Shown here piece after piece: positions 44,106 to 54,009 of a stretch of 64,000 nt of DNA (its first letter is position 1; each line of letters starts with the position of its first letter). The translations under genes and the position numbers were made by a program. The notes beneath the pieces were generated by a model. The model searched no databases. It was not told the origin of the DNA and saw only the letters and a program-made list of their open reading frames with translations. The stretch lies in contig CBDFMR010000005.1 in the NCBI GenBank assembly GCA_965249765.1, forward strand, positions 930,001 to 994,000. Reading direction: 5' to 3'. The stretch is from CBDFMR01 sp965249765. Its GTDB lineage: Bacteria > Bacteroidota > Bacteroidia > Chitinophagales > Saprospiraceae.

Positions 44106-46385
44106 ATGCCGTTCGATATTCAAATGATAAGGTCTCACTATCAACTCTTTCAATCAAAGGTAGACGCTGTAAAGGAAAAATTAGGTCGTCCACTGATACT
44201 TGCAGAGAAAATCCTCTATACTCACTTACATGAAGAATCGCCATTGCAACAGTATGACAGAGGCAAGAACTATGTGTTTTTTGCCCCTGATAGAGTAGCT
44301 ATGCAAGATGCAACAGCACAGATGGCGCTGCTGCAATTTATGATGGCGGGAAAAGATAAAGTTGCAGTACCCTCTACGGTACATTGTGATCACCTAATTC
44401 AAGCCAAATTAAAGGCTGATGTTGACCTGAAAGGAGCGCTGGATATTAACTCGGAAGTTTATAATTTTTTGGAATCTGTATCCGATAAATATGGATTGGG
44501 ATTTTGGAAACCCGGTGCTGGTATAATACATCAGGTAGTGCTGGAGAATTACGCTTTCCCTGGTGGAATGATGATAGGTACGGATTCTCATACTCCCAAT
44601 GCTGGAGGACTAGGAATGATCGCCATAGGCGTAGGAGGTGCGGATGCGGTAGACGTGATGGCAGGAATGCCGTGGGAACTTAAAATGCCAAAGTTGATCG
44701 GAATCAAGCTGACTGGAAAATTGAATGGCTGGACATCTCCCAAAGACGTGATATTGAAGGTGGCTGGAATCGTATCAGCGAAAGGAGGTACAGGCGCCAT
44801 CGTTGAATACTTTGGTGATGGCGCTGTAAGCATGTCATGCACTGGAAAAGGAACAATATGCAATATGGGTGCTGAGATAGGCGCAACTACTTCTACTTTT
44901 GGTTATGATCAATCTATGAGTAGGTACCTGCGAGCTACGGACAGAGCGGAAATCGCTGATCTTGCTGATCAAGTGGCTGATTATCTTACGGGTGATGCGG
45001 AATGTTATACTAATCCCGAGCAGTACTTTGACCAAGTAATAGAGATTGACCTTTCTACATTAGAACCGCTAATTAATGGTCCATTTACTCCTGATCTGGC
45101 TACTTCACTATCTCAGATGAAGGAAATAGCAACCAAGAATGAGTGGCCGTTAGATTTAGAATACTGTCTCATTGGTTCTTGTACAAATTCTTCCTACGAG
45201 GATATTTCAAGAGCAGCATCCGTTGCCAGACAAGCAGTAGAAAAGGGACTTGTTGCTAAGTCACAACTTACAGTAACACCTGGCTCAGAACAAGTACGCT
45301 TTACCATTGAGAGAGACGGACTTATCAATGACTTACAAGGAATAGGAGCCTTGGTCTTTGCCAATGCATGTGGTCCATGCATAGGACAATGGGATAGGGC
45401 AGGGGCTGATAAGAAAGAGAAGAACAGCATACTACATTCTTTCAATAGAAACTTCTCGAAGAGAGCAGATGGTAATCCCAATACACATGCGTTTGTTGCT
45501 TCACCTGAAGTTGTGACAGCAGTGGCTCTGGCCGGCAAGCTAGATTTCAATCCGTTAAAAGACACACTTACCAATGACAAAGGAGAAGAAGTGAGACTTG
45601 ATCCACCTACAGGATACGAACTCCCACCTAATGGCTTTGCTGTGGAAGAGGCAGGCTACAATGCTCCAGCCGAGGATGGAAGTAGCATTGAAATTGGCGT
45701 AAACCCTACATCTAATAGATTACAACTTTTGACTCCTTTTACTCCGATCACTGCCGATGATGTGACAAACAATCGGGTACTGATCAAGGCAAAAGGAAAG
45801 TGTACAACTGACCATATTTCTATGGCTGGTCCATGGTTGAAATACAGAGGCCACCTGGAGAATATTTCCAACAACTGTTTTATTGGTGCTATCAATGCAT
45901 ATAATGATCAGGCAAATAATGTGGCAAATTATATAGATTCTGTTACTGATGCAGAATTTTTACCCGTTCCAGACTCGGCCCGAAAATATCGTGATGCAGG
46001 TGTGGGAACTGCAGTGTTTGGTGAGGAGAATTATGGAGAAGGATCATCACGAGAGCATGCTGCCATGGAACCGAGATTCCTCGGTGTAAATGCTGTTGTT
46101 GTCAAATCATTTGCTCGTATTCATGAGACCAATCTCAAGAAGCAAGGGATGCTAGCTTTAACGTTTGTCAATAAGGAGGATTATGATAAAATAAGACAAG
46201 ATGACTATGCATCCATACCCGATTTTTCTAACATGGCCCCTGGAAAGAGTCTGACCATTAAGCTAGATCACAGCGATGGAACGAGTGACTCTTTTGCTGT
46301 GGCACATACGTATAATTTAGCTCAGATAGATTGGGTACGGGCGGGCTCTGCATTAAATAAAATTCGTGAAGAATTGGCTAGATAG
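44106..46385 (+). CDS. acn: Aconitate hydratase
   Basis: The TCA-cycle enzyme that interconverts citrate and isocitrate, 759 residues, of the mitochondrial type usual in Bacteroidota. Iron-sulfur ligands are the Cys in LIGSCTNSSYEDI and the pair in NACGPCIGQW. Active-site features include GTDSHTPNAGGLGM, and the swivel domain ends with GEENYGEGSSREHAAMEPR. All motifs are intact. The gene stands alone with its own promoter region and terminator. Confidence 0.96.
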   Translation: MPFDIQMIRSHYQLFQSKVDAVKEKLGRPLILAEKILYTHLHEESPLQQYDRGKNYVFFAPDRVAMQDATAQMALLQFMMAGKDKVAVPSTVHCDHLIQAKLKADVDLKGALDINSEVYNFLESVSDKYGLGFWKPGAGIIHQVVLENYAFPGGMMIGTDSHTPNAGGLGMIAIGVGGADAVDVMAGMPWELKMPKLIGIKLTGKLNGWTSPKDVILKVAGIVSAKGGTGAIVEYFGDGAVSMSCTGKGTICNMGAEIGATTSTFGYDQSMSRYLRATDRAEIADLADQVADYLTGDAECYTNPEQYFDQVIEIDLSTLEPLINGPFTPDLATSLSQMKEIATKNEWPLDLEYCLIGSCTNSSYEDISRAASVARQAVEKGLVAKSQLTVTPGSEQVRFTIERDGLINDLQGIGALVFANACGPCIGQWDRAGADKKEKNSILHSFNRNFSKRADGNPNTHAFVASPEVVTAVALAGKLDFNPLKDTLTNDKGEEVRLDPPTGYELPPNGFAVEEAGYNAPAEDGSSIEIGVNPTSNRLQLLTPFTPITADDVTNNRVLIKAKGKCTTDHISMAGPWLKYRGHLENISNNCFIGAINAYNDQANNVANYIDSVTDAEFLPVPDSARKYRDAGVGTAVFGEENYGEGSSREHAAMEPRFLGVNAVVVKSFARIHETNLKKQGMLALTFVNKEDYDKIRQDDYASIPDFSNMAPGKSLTIKLDHSDGTSDSFAVAHTYNLAQIDWVRAGSALNKIREELAR

Positions 46386-46510
46386 TTGTATATTAGCAGC
46401 AGGTCTTTAACATCCAGATGTACCTAACAGGAATTATTTCAATTGATTGGATGTGCTTGATCACAAGAAATAAGCAATGTTCTTTGGAACATGCTAACAC
46501 CCCTATTTTA

Positions 46511-46543
46511 TAGACCGCCCATAAGGTGGTCTATTTTTTTTTT
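46511..46543 (+). terminator. Rho-independent terminator after aconitase
   Basis: TAGACCGCC pairs with GGTGGTCTA (one G-U pair) over 9 bases, followed by a run of ten or so T. The A-rich reverse side may also end the convergent CotH-type gene. Confidence 0.8.
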
Positions 46544-46565
46544 ACAAATAGGTTATCCTGGCTGA

Positions 46566-48425
46566 TTAATTTTCAATTATGAATCTATAATTACGTTGCA
46601 TCTTTTGACTAAAAATACTCATGATATAGATCCCGCTTGGGATATAATCCAATGGAACAGAGTTTGGATTTTTACTTGACAAAGCACCATTTATCTTTAG
46701 TTCTCCTCTTACACTTAGTAACTGATATTGGGCATTGTCACCCCACTCATTTTCTAATTCAATTGTAATAAAATCGGAAGATGGATTTGGATAAATTTTT
46801 ACCTCACTTGGATTTTCATATTCATCTGGGAAATATTCTAAAAAATTTTCCCATATCAAATCAGCTCTTCGATTTGCAAAGAGTTTAAACCTAATGATTG
46901 TGTTCTCCCAATCACTTTTGGATGAAGGGTAATTCCAACGTTGAATATGTCTGTTCATTTCTGGTCGATAAATGACCTCCAATGAGTCTATCATATTATT
47001 CACTCGAGCAGAATTATAGGTGTTGTCAAGATGATATTTCAAGCGACTCTTGTACATTAAAGCAAAATTTGAATTTGTCATCAAACTTCTAAATAGTCTT
47101 GTTGACCATTCTGGATTTGGCCAATCGTACCAATCAGAACGAGTTGCGTGACCGTAAGAATCTTTTTCAATTTCTTTAAATGCGTCATCATAGTCATTAC
47201 CGATCCAGCGCCACTGACTTCCTTTATTTTGTGTTCTCCATATCCGCTCATTGTTACCTGACCAATCATTGCATCCAGAGTAGATTTTTGATATATGATG
47301 ATCGATGTAATTTTCTACATCAATAAACCGTGTAATATTTTCATAATTCTCACTTATAGTAAGATCTAAGTCTAGGAGTGATTCGTTCATGTTTTCGTAA
47401 TCCTCGACATTTCCTTCCTTCGTAATAAATTCCATCGCAATCTCCAAATAGTCAATCTCTTCATTATCAACGGAATGATAATTCTCAAAATAATACTTAT
47501 CGTATTTCTCTCGTAAATTATGGATCCCCCAATATTCTCCATTTACAAAAACTACAACCTGATTTGATGCTTGATATTCAACATTCTGGTTTTTTAAGAG
47601 AGAATGCATCAAAATATCCGCAAATAATGAATTGTTCCAATCTTGACCTGAATTGCGCAGAATCAATCTTTTGTACTTGTCGTGTGACCTATCTTCAAAA
47701 ATTGGATATTCAAAATGAGAATTCCCTAAGCTAGTTTTTGCATTTAGTCGAATACTTTTACAAGGCATAATCCTGCTACCTCCACCGTGAATTTCCATTT
47801 CTGTTCTCTGACGAAAAATCAAGCTCTGATTTTTATAATAACTAAGACTTATAATTCTCTCCCAGTCATTTCCATTCTCGAAGTAGTTTCCAGGTTGCCA
47901 CATAGTAGGATTGTCATCATAGTCTTTGCCTGGCACATAAATGCCTTCTTCATAACCAAACAGACCGCTGCTGTCCGCTTGAATCGAGAAAATCGGGAGT
48001 TTGATGTCATTTAGTGAAGATCCGATAAAGTATTCTTCAATAAATATTTCAGAAATCTGTATTTCATTATTAAACAAGGCGGCTTTAACTGTACGAAATT
48101 TAGGAATATTGCTTAAGGGTTCTTTCCATACAAATGAATTGTCGGTGGAAGGAGGATTGGTCGGAATGTTTGAAATAGAATTAGCTTCTGAGGATTTTTC
48201 TTTGATCAGAATGGGCTGAGTAAATAATGGAGATTCAAAGGTCGGATCATCGTTGTTTAAAGTATATCGTATGTCACCAGATGTACTAGAAGAAATCTCA
48301 AGTAGAAAATCCCCGGAGTAAAAACCAGCTGGCACAGTAAATAATAACTCTTGTGAGCTCAATAAGGTAGGGATGAAGCTTATAAATAGGAGGCGAAACC
48401 AGTACGACGGAAATTGCAGTTTCAT
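46566..48425 (-). CDS. CotH-family protein secreted by the T9SS
   Basis: A 619-residue exported protein. Signal peptide (WFRLLFISFIPTLLSSQ), then an N-terminal beta domain like the chitobiase C-terminal type (FYSGDFLLEISS, GDIRYTLNNDDPT). A CotH kinase-like domain follows (EMEIHGGGSRIMPCKSIRL; NSLFADILMHSLL; FVNGEYWGIHNLREKYDKYYF; WRWIGNDYDDAF with the conserved acids). A type A sorting domain closes it (KIYPNPSSDFITIEL...IPSGIYIMSIF). CotH proteins are atypical kinases that phosphorylate secreted proteins. ATG 48425 is chosen over an in-frame GTG 24 bases upstream. Confidence 0.88.
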   Translation of the reverse strand: MKLQFPSYWFRLLFISFIPTLLSSQELLFTVPAGFYSGDFLLEISSSTSGDIRYTLNNDDPTFESPLFTQPILIKEKSSEANSISNIPTNPPSTDNSFVWKEPLSNIPKFRTVKAALFNNEIQISEIFIEEYFIGSSLNDIKLPIFSIQADSSGLFGYEEGIYVPGKDYDDNPTMWQPGNYFENGNDWERIISLSYYKNQSLIFRQRTEMEIHGGGSRIMPCKSIRLNAKTSLGNSHFEYPIFEDRSHDKYKRLILRNSGQDWNNSLFADILMHSLLKNQNVEYQASNQVVVFVNGEYWGIHNLREKYDKYYFENYHSVDNEEIDYLEIAMEFITKEGNVEDYENMNESLLDLDLTISENYENITRFIDVENYIDHHISKIYSGCNDWSGNNERIWRTQNKGSQWRWIGNDYDDAFKEIEKDSYGHATRSDWYDWPNPEWSTRLFRSLMTNSNFALMYKSRLKYHLDNTYNSARVNNMIDSLEVIYRPEMNRHIQRWNYPSSKSDWENTIIRFKLFANRRADLIWENFLEYFPDEYENPSEVKIYPNPSSDFITIELENEWGDNAQYQLLSVRGELKINGALSSKNPNSVPLDYIPSGIYIMSIFSQKMQRNYRFIIEN

Positions 48426-48623
48426 TCTTGGACCTTCATTTGATGTCACCGATTTGAAAAAAAATACTTATTGACAACTCAATGTCTCGAATATCGGAGG
48501 AATAAGCAAAAATTCCTACGTGCATTAAAGCTAAGTCTTTTCAGCAACTCTATTTTTAAGAGGAGGTTTCAGTCCTAGATATCCCAATGGAAGTCTTGAT
48601 ATGGACATTAACAATGAACAATA

Positions 48624-49394
48624 TCAGAACCTCAGATGCTTTACTGTCTTGGAATTATTAATCAACTGCTTGAGCGAGTCGATTCCGATCTTCATGTGAT
48701 TTTCAGCAAAGTTTTGTGTAACTTCTTTGTCGCTATCCTCCGTCTTCACACCCTCGGGTATCATGGGTACATCAGAAACTAAAAGCAAGGCCCCCATGGG
48801 GATTTTGTTTCTGAAAGCAACTGTGAATAAGGTTGCCGTCTCCATGTCTATTGCCATCACTCTCAAACGACGGAGGTATTCTTTAAACTCATCATCATGC
48901 TCCCAGACACGTCGGTTGGCCGTATATACGGTTCCTGTCCAGTAGTCTTTTTCGTGTTCTCTTATTGTTGTCGATATAGCTTTCTGTAAGGCAAAAGCAG
49001 GTAATGCAGGTACTTCTGGCGGTAGATAGTCATTAGACGTTCCTTCACCACGAATGGCTGCGATGGGGAGGATAAGATCTCCTACATTTGTTTTCTTTTT
49101 AAGACCTCCGCATTTACCCAAGAATAGTACTGCTCTAGGTTTTATAGCACCCAACAGGTCCATGACCGTCGCAGCATTGGGACTACCCATTCCAAAATTG
49201 ATGATAGTTATATTCTCAGCCGTCGCTGAAGGCATTGCTTTGCCTTCTCCCACAACTTTAGCATTCATCATATCGGCAAATAACCTTACATACGCTTGAA
49301 AGTTGACAAGGATGATAAACTCTCCAAATTCATCGAGAGGAACACCCGTATATCTGGGTAACCAGTTTTTTATTATTTCACCTTTTGTCTTCAA
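48624..49394 (-). CDS. amn: AMP nucleosidase (short Bacteroidota type)
   Basis: A 256-residue enzyme of the nucleoside phosphorylase fold that splits AMP into adenine and ribose 5-phosphate. Key phrases: INFGMGSPNAATVMDLL, VLFLGKCGGLKKK, PIAAIRGEGTSNDYLPPEVPALPAFALQ (long invariant block, shortened here), and AIDMETATLFTVAF with the catalytic acid region. The start codon is TTG, giving MKTKGEIIKNWLPRYTG, which is the family N-terminus; no ATG fits. It is divergent from the epimerase gene. Confidence 0.9.
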   Translation of the reverse strand: MKTKGEIIKNWLPRYTGVPLDEFGEFIILVNFQAYVRLFADMMNAKVVGEGKAMPSATAENITIINFGMGSPNAATVMDLLGAIKPRAVLFLGKCGGLKKKTNVGDLILPIAAIRGEGTSNDYLPPEVPALPAFALQKAISTTIREHEKDYWTGTVYTANRRVWEHDDEFKEYLRRLRVMAIDMETATLFTVAFRNKIPMGALLLVSDVPMIPEGVKTEDSDKEVTQNFAENHMKIGIDSLKQLINNSKTVKHLRF

Positions 49395-49469
49395 TTATCG
49401 TATTGCATTGTCCTTCTTTTACTATGCAACTATTAAGCCAATGATAATGATAACTGTACATTTGCATCC

Positions 49470-49874
49470 ATGCAAAAAGTAGAGCACATAGGTATAGCCG
49501 TTGAGGATCTTAAAAAGAGTGAAGAGCTTTTTTCCAAGTTACTGGGTTGCCCTCCTTATAAGCAAGAGGAAGTAGAGAGCCAGCAAGTCATAACTTCTTT
49601 TTTTAGGTCTGGCCCCAATAAGATAGAATTGCTAGCAGCGACGTCGCAAGATAGTCCCATCTATAAATTCTTAGAGATGCATGGAGAAGGCACACATCAC
49701 ATCGCCTTTGCCGTTGTGGATATTAAAGCGGAGATGGAGAGACTTAGAAAAGAAGGATTTACTTTACTCCAGGATGAGCCCATACCTGGCGCAGATAATA
49801 AACTAATCTGTTTTGTCCACCCGAAATCTTGTAATGGAGTTCTAATAGAACTCTGCCAAGATCTAGCTTCATAG
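49470..49874 (+). CDS. mce: Methylmalonyl-CoA epimerase
   Basis: A 134-residue vicinal-oxygen-chelate enzyme that interconverts the R and S forms of methylmalonyl-CoA in propionate metabolism. Metal ligands are His6 (VEHIGIAV), His in GTHHIAFAV and Glu in GVLIELCQ. TACATTTG, a good -7 promoter box, ends only 5 bases before the ATG, so the message may be leaderless. The gene overlaps the TSUP transporter gene by one base (TAGTG). Confidence 0.93.
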   Translation: MQKVEHIGIAVEDLKKSEELFSKLLGCPPYKQEEVESQQVITSFFRSGPNKIELLAATSQDSPIYKFLEMHGEGTHHIAFAVVDIKAEMERLRKEGFTLLQDEPIPGADNKLICFVHPKSCNGVLIELCQDLAS

Positions 49875-50647
49875 TGGAGCTGTGGCATTATATACTGGGA
49901 TTTACTGGCGGTCTTATAGCCGGAATTATTAATGCAATTGCTGGATTTGGCTCTATCATTACCCTAGCTATTTACATGGACATCATGGGATTACCTGGTA
50001 CCGTGGCCAATGGAACCAACCGTATGAATATTTTAAGTTCAGCATCCATGGCAGCATTTGGATTCCATAAATCCGGTAAGCTGGATTTGCGATCAGGAAA
50101 ACCCTACATCATTATTTCACTGATTGGAGCCCTGGCAGGAGTGGCGTTGGCCGTGACTATCGATAATGCTCAGTTCAAGAGTATCTATAAGTATCTTCTT
50201 GTTCTCCTGTTTTTTGTCATTTTAATAAATCCCAAAAGGTGGCTTCATGAACACGAGGAATTAAGGAAGATCAATTGGTGGGTTATTGTTCCTACGTTTT
50301 TGTTAATAGGCTTCTATGGTGGATTTATTCAAGTGGGATCAGGGATCTTTTTTCTTGCCATGTTGGTATTGGTAGCCAGGTATGACCTATTTAAAGCCAA
50401 TGCGTTGAAAGTATTTATTATCGGAACTTATACGATTGTTGTCCTCTTTATTTTTCACTCAAGAGGCCTTGTTGACTGGCAGGCTGGTGCGAGTATCATG
50501 GTAGGACAAGGAATAGGATCATACCTATCTGCAAGGTATGTATCCAAGATGAAGAATGCTCATATATGGGTTTATCGGTTATTGATTCTTCTTGTCCTAG
50601 TGGTCTTATTACAAGTCTTTGGAATTTTTCAATTAGTGTTCAAATAA
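49874..50647 (+). CDS. TSUP-family (TauE/SafE) membrane transporter
   Basis: A 257-residue membrane protein with about eight helices. The N-terminal GFTGGLIAGIINAIAGFGSII and the repeated GGFIQVGSGIFFLAML in the second half are the duplicated family motif. Members export sulfite, sulfoacetate or other sulfur anions. The start is GTG at 49874, coupled to the epimerase stop; the next ATG would remove the first helix. The link with the epimerase is positional only. Confidence 0.88.
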   Translation: MELWHYILGFTGGLIAGIINAIAGFGSIITLAIYMDIMGLPGTVANGTNRMNILSSASMAAFGFHKSGKLDLRSGKPYIIISLIGALAGVALAVTIDNAQFKSIYKYLLVLLFFVILINPKRWLHEHEELRKINWWVIVPTFLLIGFYGGFIQVGSGIFFLAMLVLVARYDLFKANALKVFIIGTYTIVVLFIFHSRGLVDWQAGASIMVGQGIGSYLSARYVSKMKNAHIWVYRLLILLVLVVLLQVFGIFQLVFK

Positions 50648-50871
50648 AAGACAAAGCCACCGACTAGTGCATCAGAAATGACGTTCGTACAGAATAAAAC
50701 GACGTATATTTTTTTCAATATCAAGGCGAAGGTTCTCGTGAATAACCATAGCTATTGGCGGGGTTTGACAACACAGAGATTGGAAAAAAGATCAAGTTTT
50801 ATATGTGATGAACTTTGTTCTTGATGCACAAATCATCGATGGCTTTTATTTCGGGATTATGTATTGGAATC

Positions 50872-51174
50872 TTAGTCCTTCTTTTGGTGACGGATATGTC
50901 GAGCGGCACGGTCTTGCTTTTTATCAATGATGTGACGTTCTCTTTTAGTCACTACGCCATCGGCTTTGGCTCTTTTGATGGTTTTGGAAATATTTTTTTG
51001 TTCTTTTCGCAATCTCTTCGTTTCTCTTTTATTCAATTCGCCATTGGCGACCCCATGATGAATTTTCTTGTGTTGGACAATCGTACGTTTTTTTGCGATT
51101 ATTTTAGTTTGAGCAGAAGCGTTTACTGTCAATAGAAAAGTGAAAAGACCGAGTAGCATGATTACCTTTTTCAT
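50872..51174 (-). CDS. Small basic exported protein
   Basis: A 100-residue protein with a signal peptide (VIMLLGLFTFLLTVNASAQ) and a very basic mature part made of helices with a repeated idea: GVANGELNKRETKRLRKEQ and KADGVVTKRERHIIDKKQ. Both repeats read G-x-x-T/N-K-R-E, so it looks like a duplicated helical hairpin similar to degenerate EF-hand pairs (DG-x-x-x-x-E). Such small proteins are common in the phylum with no known role. Confidence 0.75.
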   Translation of the reverse strand: MKKVIMLLGLFTFLLTVNASAQTKIIAKKRTIVQHKKIHHGVANGELNKRETKRLRKEQKNISKTIKRAKADGVVTKRERHIIDKKQDRAARHIRHQKKD

Positions 51175-51286
51175 AATGCACTTGTTTTAATTAATGTAAT
51201 ACAGATATCGGCCCTTTGATAACAATCTATTACTGATGTTTAATCTCCATCAGTGTATTAACATATAATTAAACTAGAACTCTAGA

Positions 51287-53899
51287 TCAGTGAACGATGA
51301 TCTTATGGGATTCTGAACGGTCACCATTCTCAAAAAGGAGGATGTACATCCCAGATGGATAGTCATTAAGATTCATATAAAAGGGACTGCTGCCGACTAT
51401 GTATGTTGATAATGGCTGGCCCGATGTATTATATATCTTGAGTGTATATGGAGTAAGCCACCCTTCACCTGCTTGGATGATAACGTACTCTTTCACCGGA
51501 TTAGGGGATACGATAATTTGATTTTCCTCGAGTGGCTCGAGTTCAAAATTGTCTATCCATTTGGCGAGTGAATCAACATACATCTGATCTACAATATGGC
51601 TGGCAATGGGCGGCATTCTATCCTTTCCTAAACTAGCGTCCCGCACCCATAATTCTGACTCCGCATGACTGCCGGGTTCTACAATTAAGTCATGACCTGA
51701 AGCAACACTCTGTGCGGGATAGTTAATAATATTTTGTACAAGAATAGGGCGATCAAAATTAAGGTCCATATCTGAAGATGACACAACCCCATTTCGTCGA
51801 TGACAGAAGGAACAATTGACATCTAAGTATGACCTTATCCGATCATCCAATGATGCAGTATTGTCAGAGAGAGGTGATAGGTGAGGGTAGAATTCAGGAC
51901 TAGCTACTGAATTGCTAAATATACCCAGCGAATTGAAGTAGGTGATTTGGTTGGCGATGATATTGTCTTCTGGAAAATAAGCATCCCTGTTCATCTGTCT
52001 GCTATTCATTCCTAGGACAAACTCTGCACTCGAGTTGTGACATGATAAGCAGTCACTCCTGCCAGGAAAATCCCATACCTGATCATATAAAGCAGTGGCA
52101 CCGTCGGAAATCTTCAAGGTATCAGAGTGTCTAGTATGCTGTAAGACTGCATCTGATCCATCGTCATTCCATTTATAGGTCAAACCATACGATATGTTGT
52201 CTTCACCAACTACAACAAATCTGGTTTCCAGTTTCTTGAAACTATTACCATCACTCAAATCGAGTTGTAGGTCAAATTGTTTCATAAATACCGTACCGAC
52301 CGGATACTTCCAGCCCTTCCATTTTTCTATTTTTATCTGCTCGTCCGAGCTAGAAAAATCTCCATCATTAGGAATCGCTATCCATCGCTTTTTAGTCGCA
52401 TTATCAGACCAGAGTGGAACGTTGACCTCATAAGGAATGAAGCCTTTTACTGGTTCCATTGATTGTAAATCCGCAAAAGCTCCTATCTCCGACAAGAGGG
52501 AAGGTGGGTCATCGACTATTTCTTTGTTGCGAAGAGAGAGGATTCTTCCAGGCTTGGTAAAATCTCTTCCTATGGCTGTGATCAATATCTGATTGTCGCT
52601 TACGATACTTACTCCAGCAACACCAGCTTCTTCTGGTAGATCGAGACCAAATTGCTTTATATCATCTATCAATGTTACCGGAGGATCAAAAATATTCTCG
52701 CCCTGAGCTGTAATGCTATTGCTTATATAGTCACCAAAAATGAAGTGCTCCTCCAGTTGTGAGAACTCAGATCCACGGTACACCGCACCGCCTATGATGG
52801 TACTTCCGATCTCACGAGGGTAAGAATATATAGGTGCCTTCTCAGTACCGATAACAGGATTGGGTTTGGAATACTTTTCCGATGGAAGATTTCCTTCCGC
52901 AAAGGGCCACTGATGATTGTCGCCACGCTCAATGATGTTTAATTCTTCAAACTGATTTGATCCCACATCGCACACCCATATTCTATCTTTTATAGGATCA
53001 TAATGAGCGGAGTAAGGACTACGCAGGCCGATGGAATAAAACTCTTCCAGTTGGCTTCCTGAATCATCGATCCATGGATTATCATCGGGTATTGAATATC
53101 CTTGCGAAAACGTTGCTCCCCATCCCGCGAGTGGGGTAGCTAACTCTTGTGGCTGACGTATTATGGTATGACTACGAGTCGTATCGTTGTCGATGTCTAT
53201 ACGCAGAATTCCACTAAAAAATCCTCCATCAAGTCGCTGTGTTGATAGATCCACGTCAACTTCGTCTTCAATTCCTTCATCGCCCACGGAAAGATAGAGA
53301 TACCCGTCATTGTCAAAAAATAAACCTCCTCCATTATGCCATACTCCTCTGTCGTATTGTTGTATGAGGATCTCCTCGCTGTTCTCGTCAAACCTTGCCT
53401 CACTGCTATTCCATGTAAACTTTGATAATACGTTGAAGCCTTCATTTTTCCACTCATCAGGATTAGGCTTTGTTCGATAATATAGATACATCTGGTCCTT
53501 TCCTGTACCCTGAAAAAAATCGGGATGTAAGGCAAATCCTACAGCTCCGCCGTCACCTAATTTGAAACATCGATCCTTGATATCTAGAACAAGGCTTTGA
53601 TTCCCATCATCCAAGTTCCATCTCCACACCTCACCTATTTTACTAAGAACAAGTACGGCGTTGCTTTGGGGTAGATCAATGATCTTCAACGGAGAGGGAA
53701 TTTGATTGGTGGGCAAGTAGTTGTATACCTCCCATGCCCCTTGAGCCCCTGGTGTTGTCTTAGGAAAAATGTTATTGAGGAAAGATCCTATGGGGTGGAC
53801 GGGTGGAGAAACCGTCAGATCTGTGCTGGTTAACATCAACATAGTAGCAAGTGCTCCTAGTACTAATGCAACAAAGAGTTTTGTCGATCTTGTTATCAA
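51287..53899 (-). CDS. Secreted sugar-dehydrogenase/diheme-cytochrome fusion with T9SS tail
   Basis: An 870-residue protein. After a membrane-type signal it has a PQQ-type glucose/sorbosone dehydrogenase propeller (about 50-460: DRGVWHNGGGLFFDNDGYLYLSVGD; GLRSPYSAHYDP; GDNHQWPFAEG). Next is an SO2930-like cytochrome region with two CxxCH haem sites (CLSCH near residue 616, CSFCH near 696), then a sorting domain (VSPNPVKEYVII...YPSGMYILLF). Together these suggest electron flow from sugar oxidation to haem on the cell surface. The start is TTG; the next Met (residue 20) would lose half of the signal. Confidence 0.85.
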   Translation of the reverse strand: MITRSTKLFVALVLGALATMLMLTSTDLTVSPPVHPIGSFLNNIFPKTTPGAQGAWEVYNYLPTNQIPSPLKIIDLPQSNAVLVLSKIGEVWRWNLDDGNQSLVLDIKDRCFKLGDGGAVGFALHPDFFQGTGKDQMYLYYRTKPNPDEWKNEGFNVLSKFTWNSSEARFDENSEEILIQQYDRGVWHNGGGLFFDNDGYLYLSVGDEGIEDEVDVDLSTQRLDGGFFSGILRIDIDNDTTRSHTIIRQPQELATPLAGWGATFSQGYSIPDDNPWIDDSGSQLEEFYSIGLRSPYSAHYDPIKDRIWVCDVGSNQFEELNIIERGDNHQWPFAEGNLPSEKYSKPNPVIGTEKAPIYSYPREIGSTIIGGAVYRGSEFSQLEEHFIFGDYISNSITAQGENIFDPPVTLIDDIKQFGLDLPEEAGVAGVSIVSDNQILITAIGRDFTKPGRILSLRNKEIVDDPPSLLSEIGAFADLQSMEPVKGFIPYEVNVPLWSDNATKKRWIAIPNDGDFSSSDEQIKIEKWKGWKYPVGTVFMKQFDLQLDLSDGNSFKKLETRFVVVGEDNISYGLTYKWNDDGSDAVLQHTRHSDTLKISDGATALYDQVWDFPGRSDCLSCHNSSAEFVLGMNSRQMNRDAYFPEDNIIANQITYFNSLGIFSNSVASPEFYPHLSPLSDNTASLDDRIRSYLDVNCSFCHRRNGVVSSSDMDLNFDRPILVQNIINYPAQSVASGHDLIVEPGSHAESELWVRDASLGKDRMPPIASHIVDQMYVDSLAKWIDNFELEPLEENQIIVSPNPVKEYVIIQAGEGWLTPYTLKIYNTSGQPLSTYIVGSSPFYMNLNDYPSGMYILLFENGDRSESHKIIVH

Positions 53900-54009
53900 A
53901 TGAAGTAAATTTTATTTCTCATATTTTAATAAACCCCTATTAATGTCATTTTTTTCACCTTTGGGTGTATTTATTTTCGTAATCTCTTAACGACACCGAC
54001 AATACCAAT

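Noticed and set aside
50679..50825. A 48-codon frame upstream of the small basic exported protein
   Set aside because: Composition is ordinary for AT-rich DNA, it has no signal or helix pattern and no neighbour logic.
51287..53899. Splitting the dehydrogenase-cytochrome fusion into two genes
   Set aside because: The frame is uninterrupted, the linker is smooth, and the single T9SS tail and single signal serve the whole chain.
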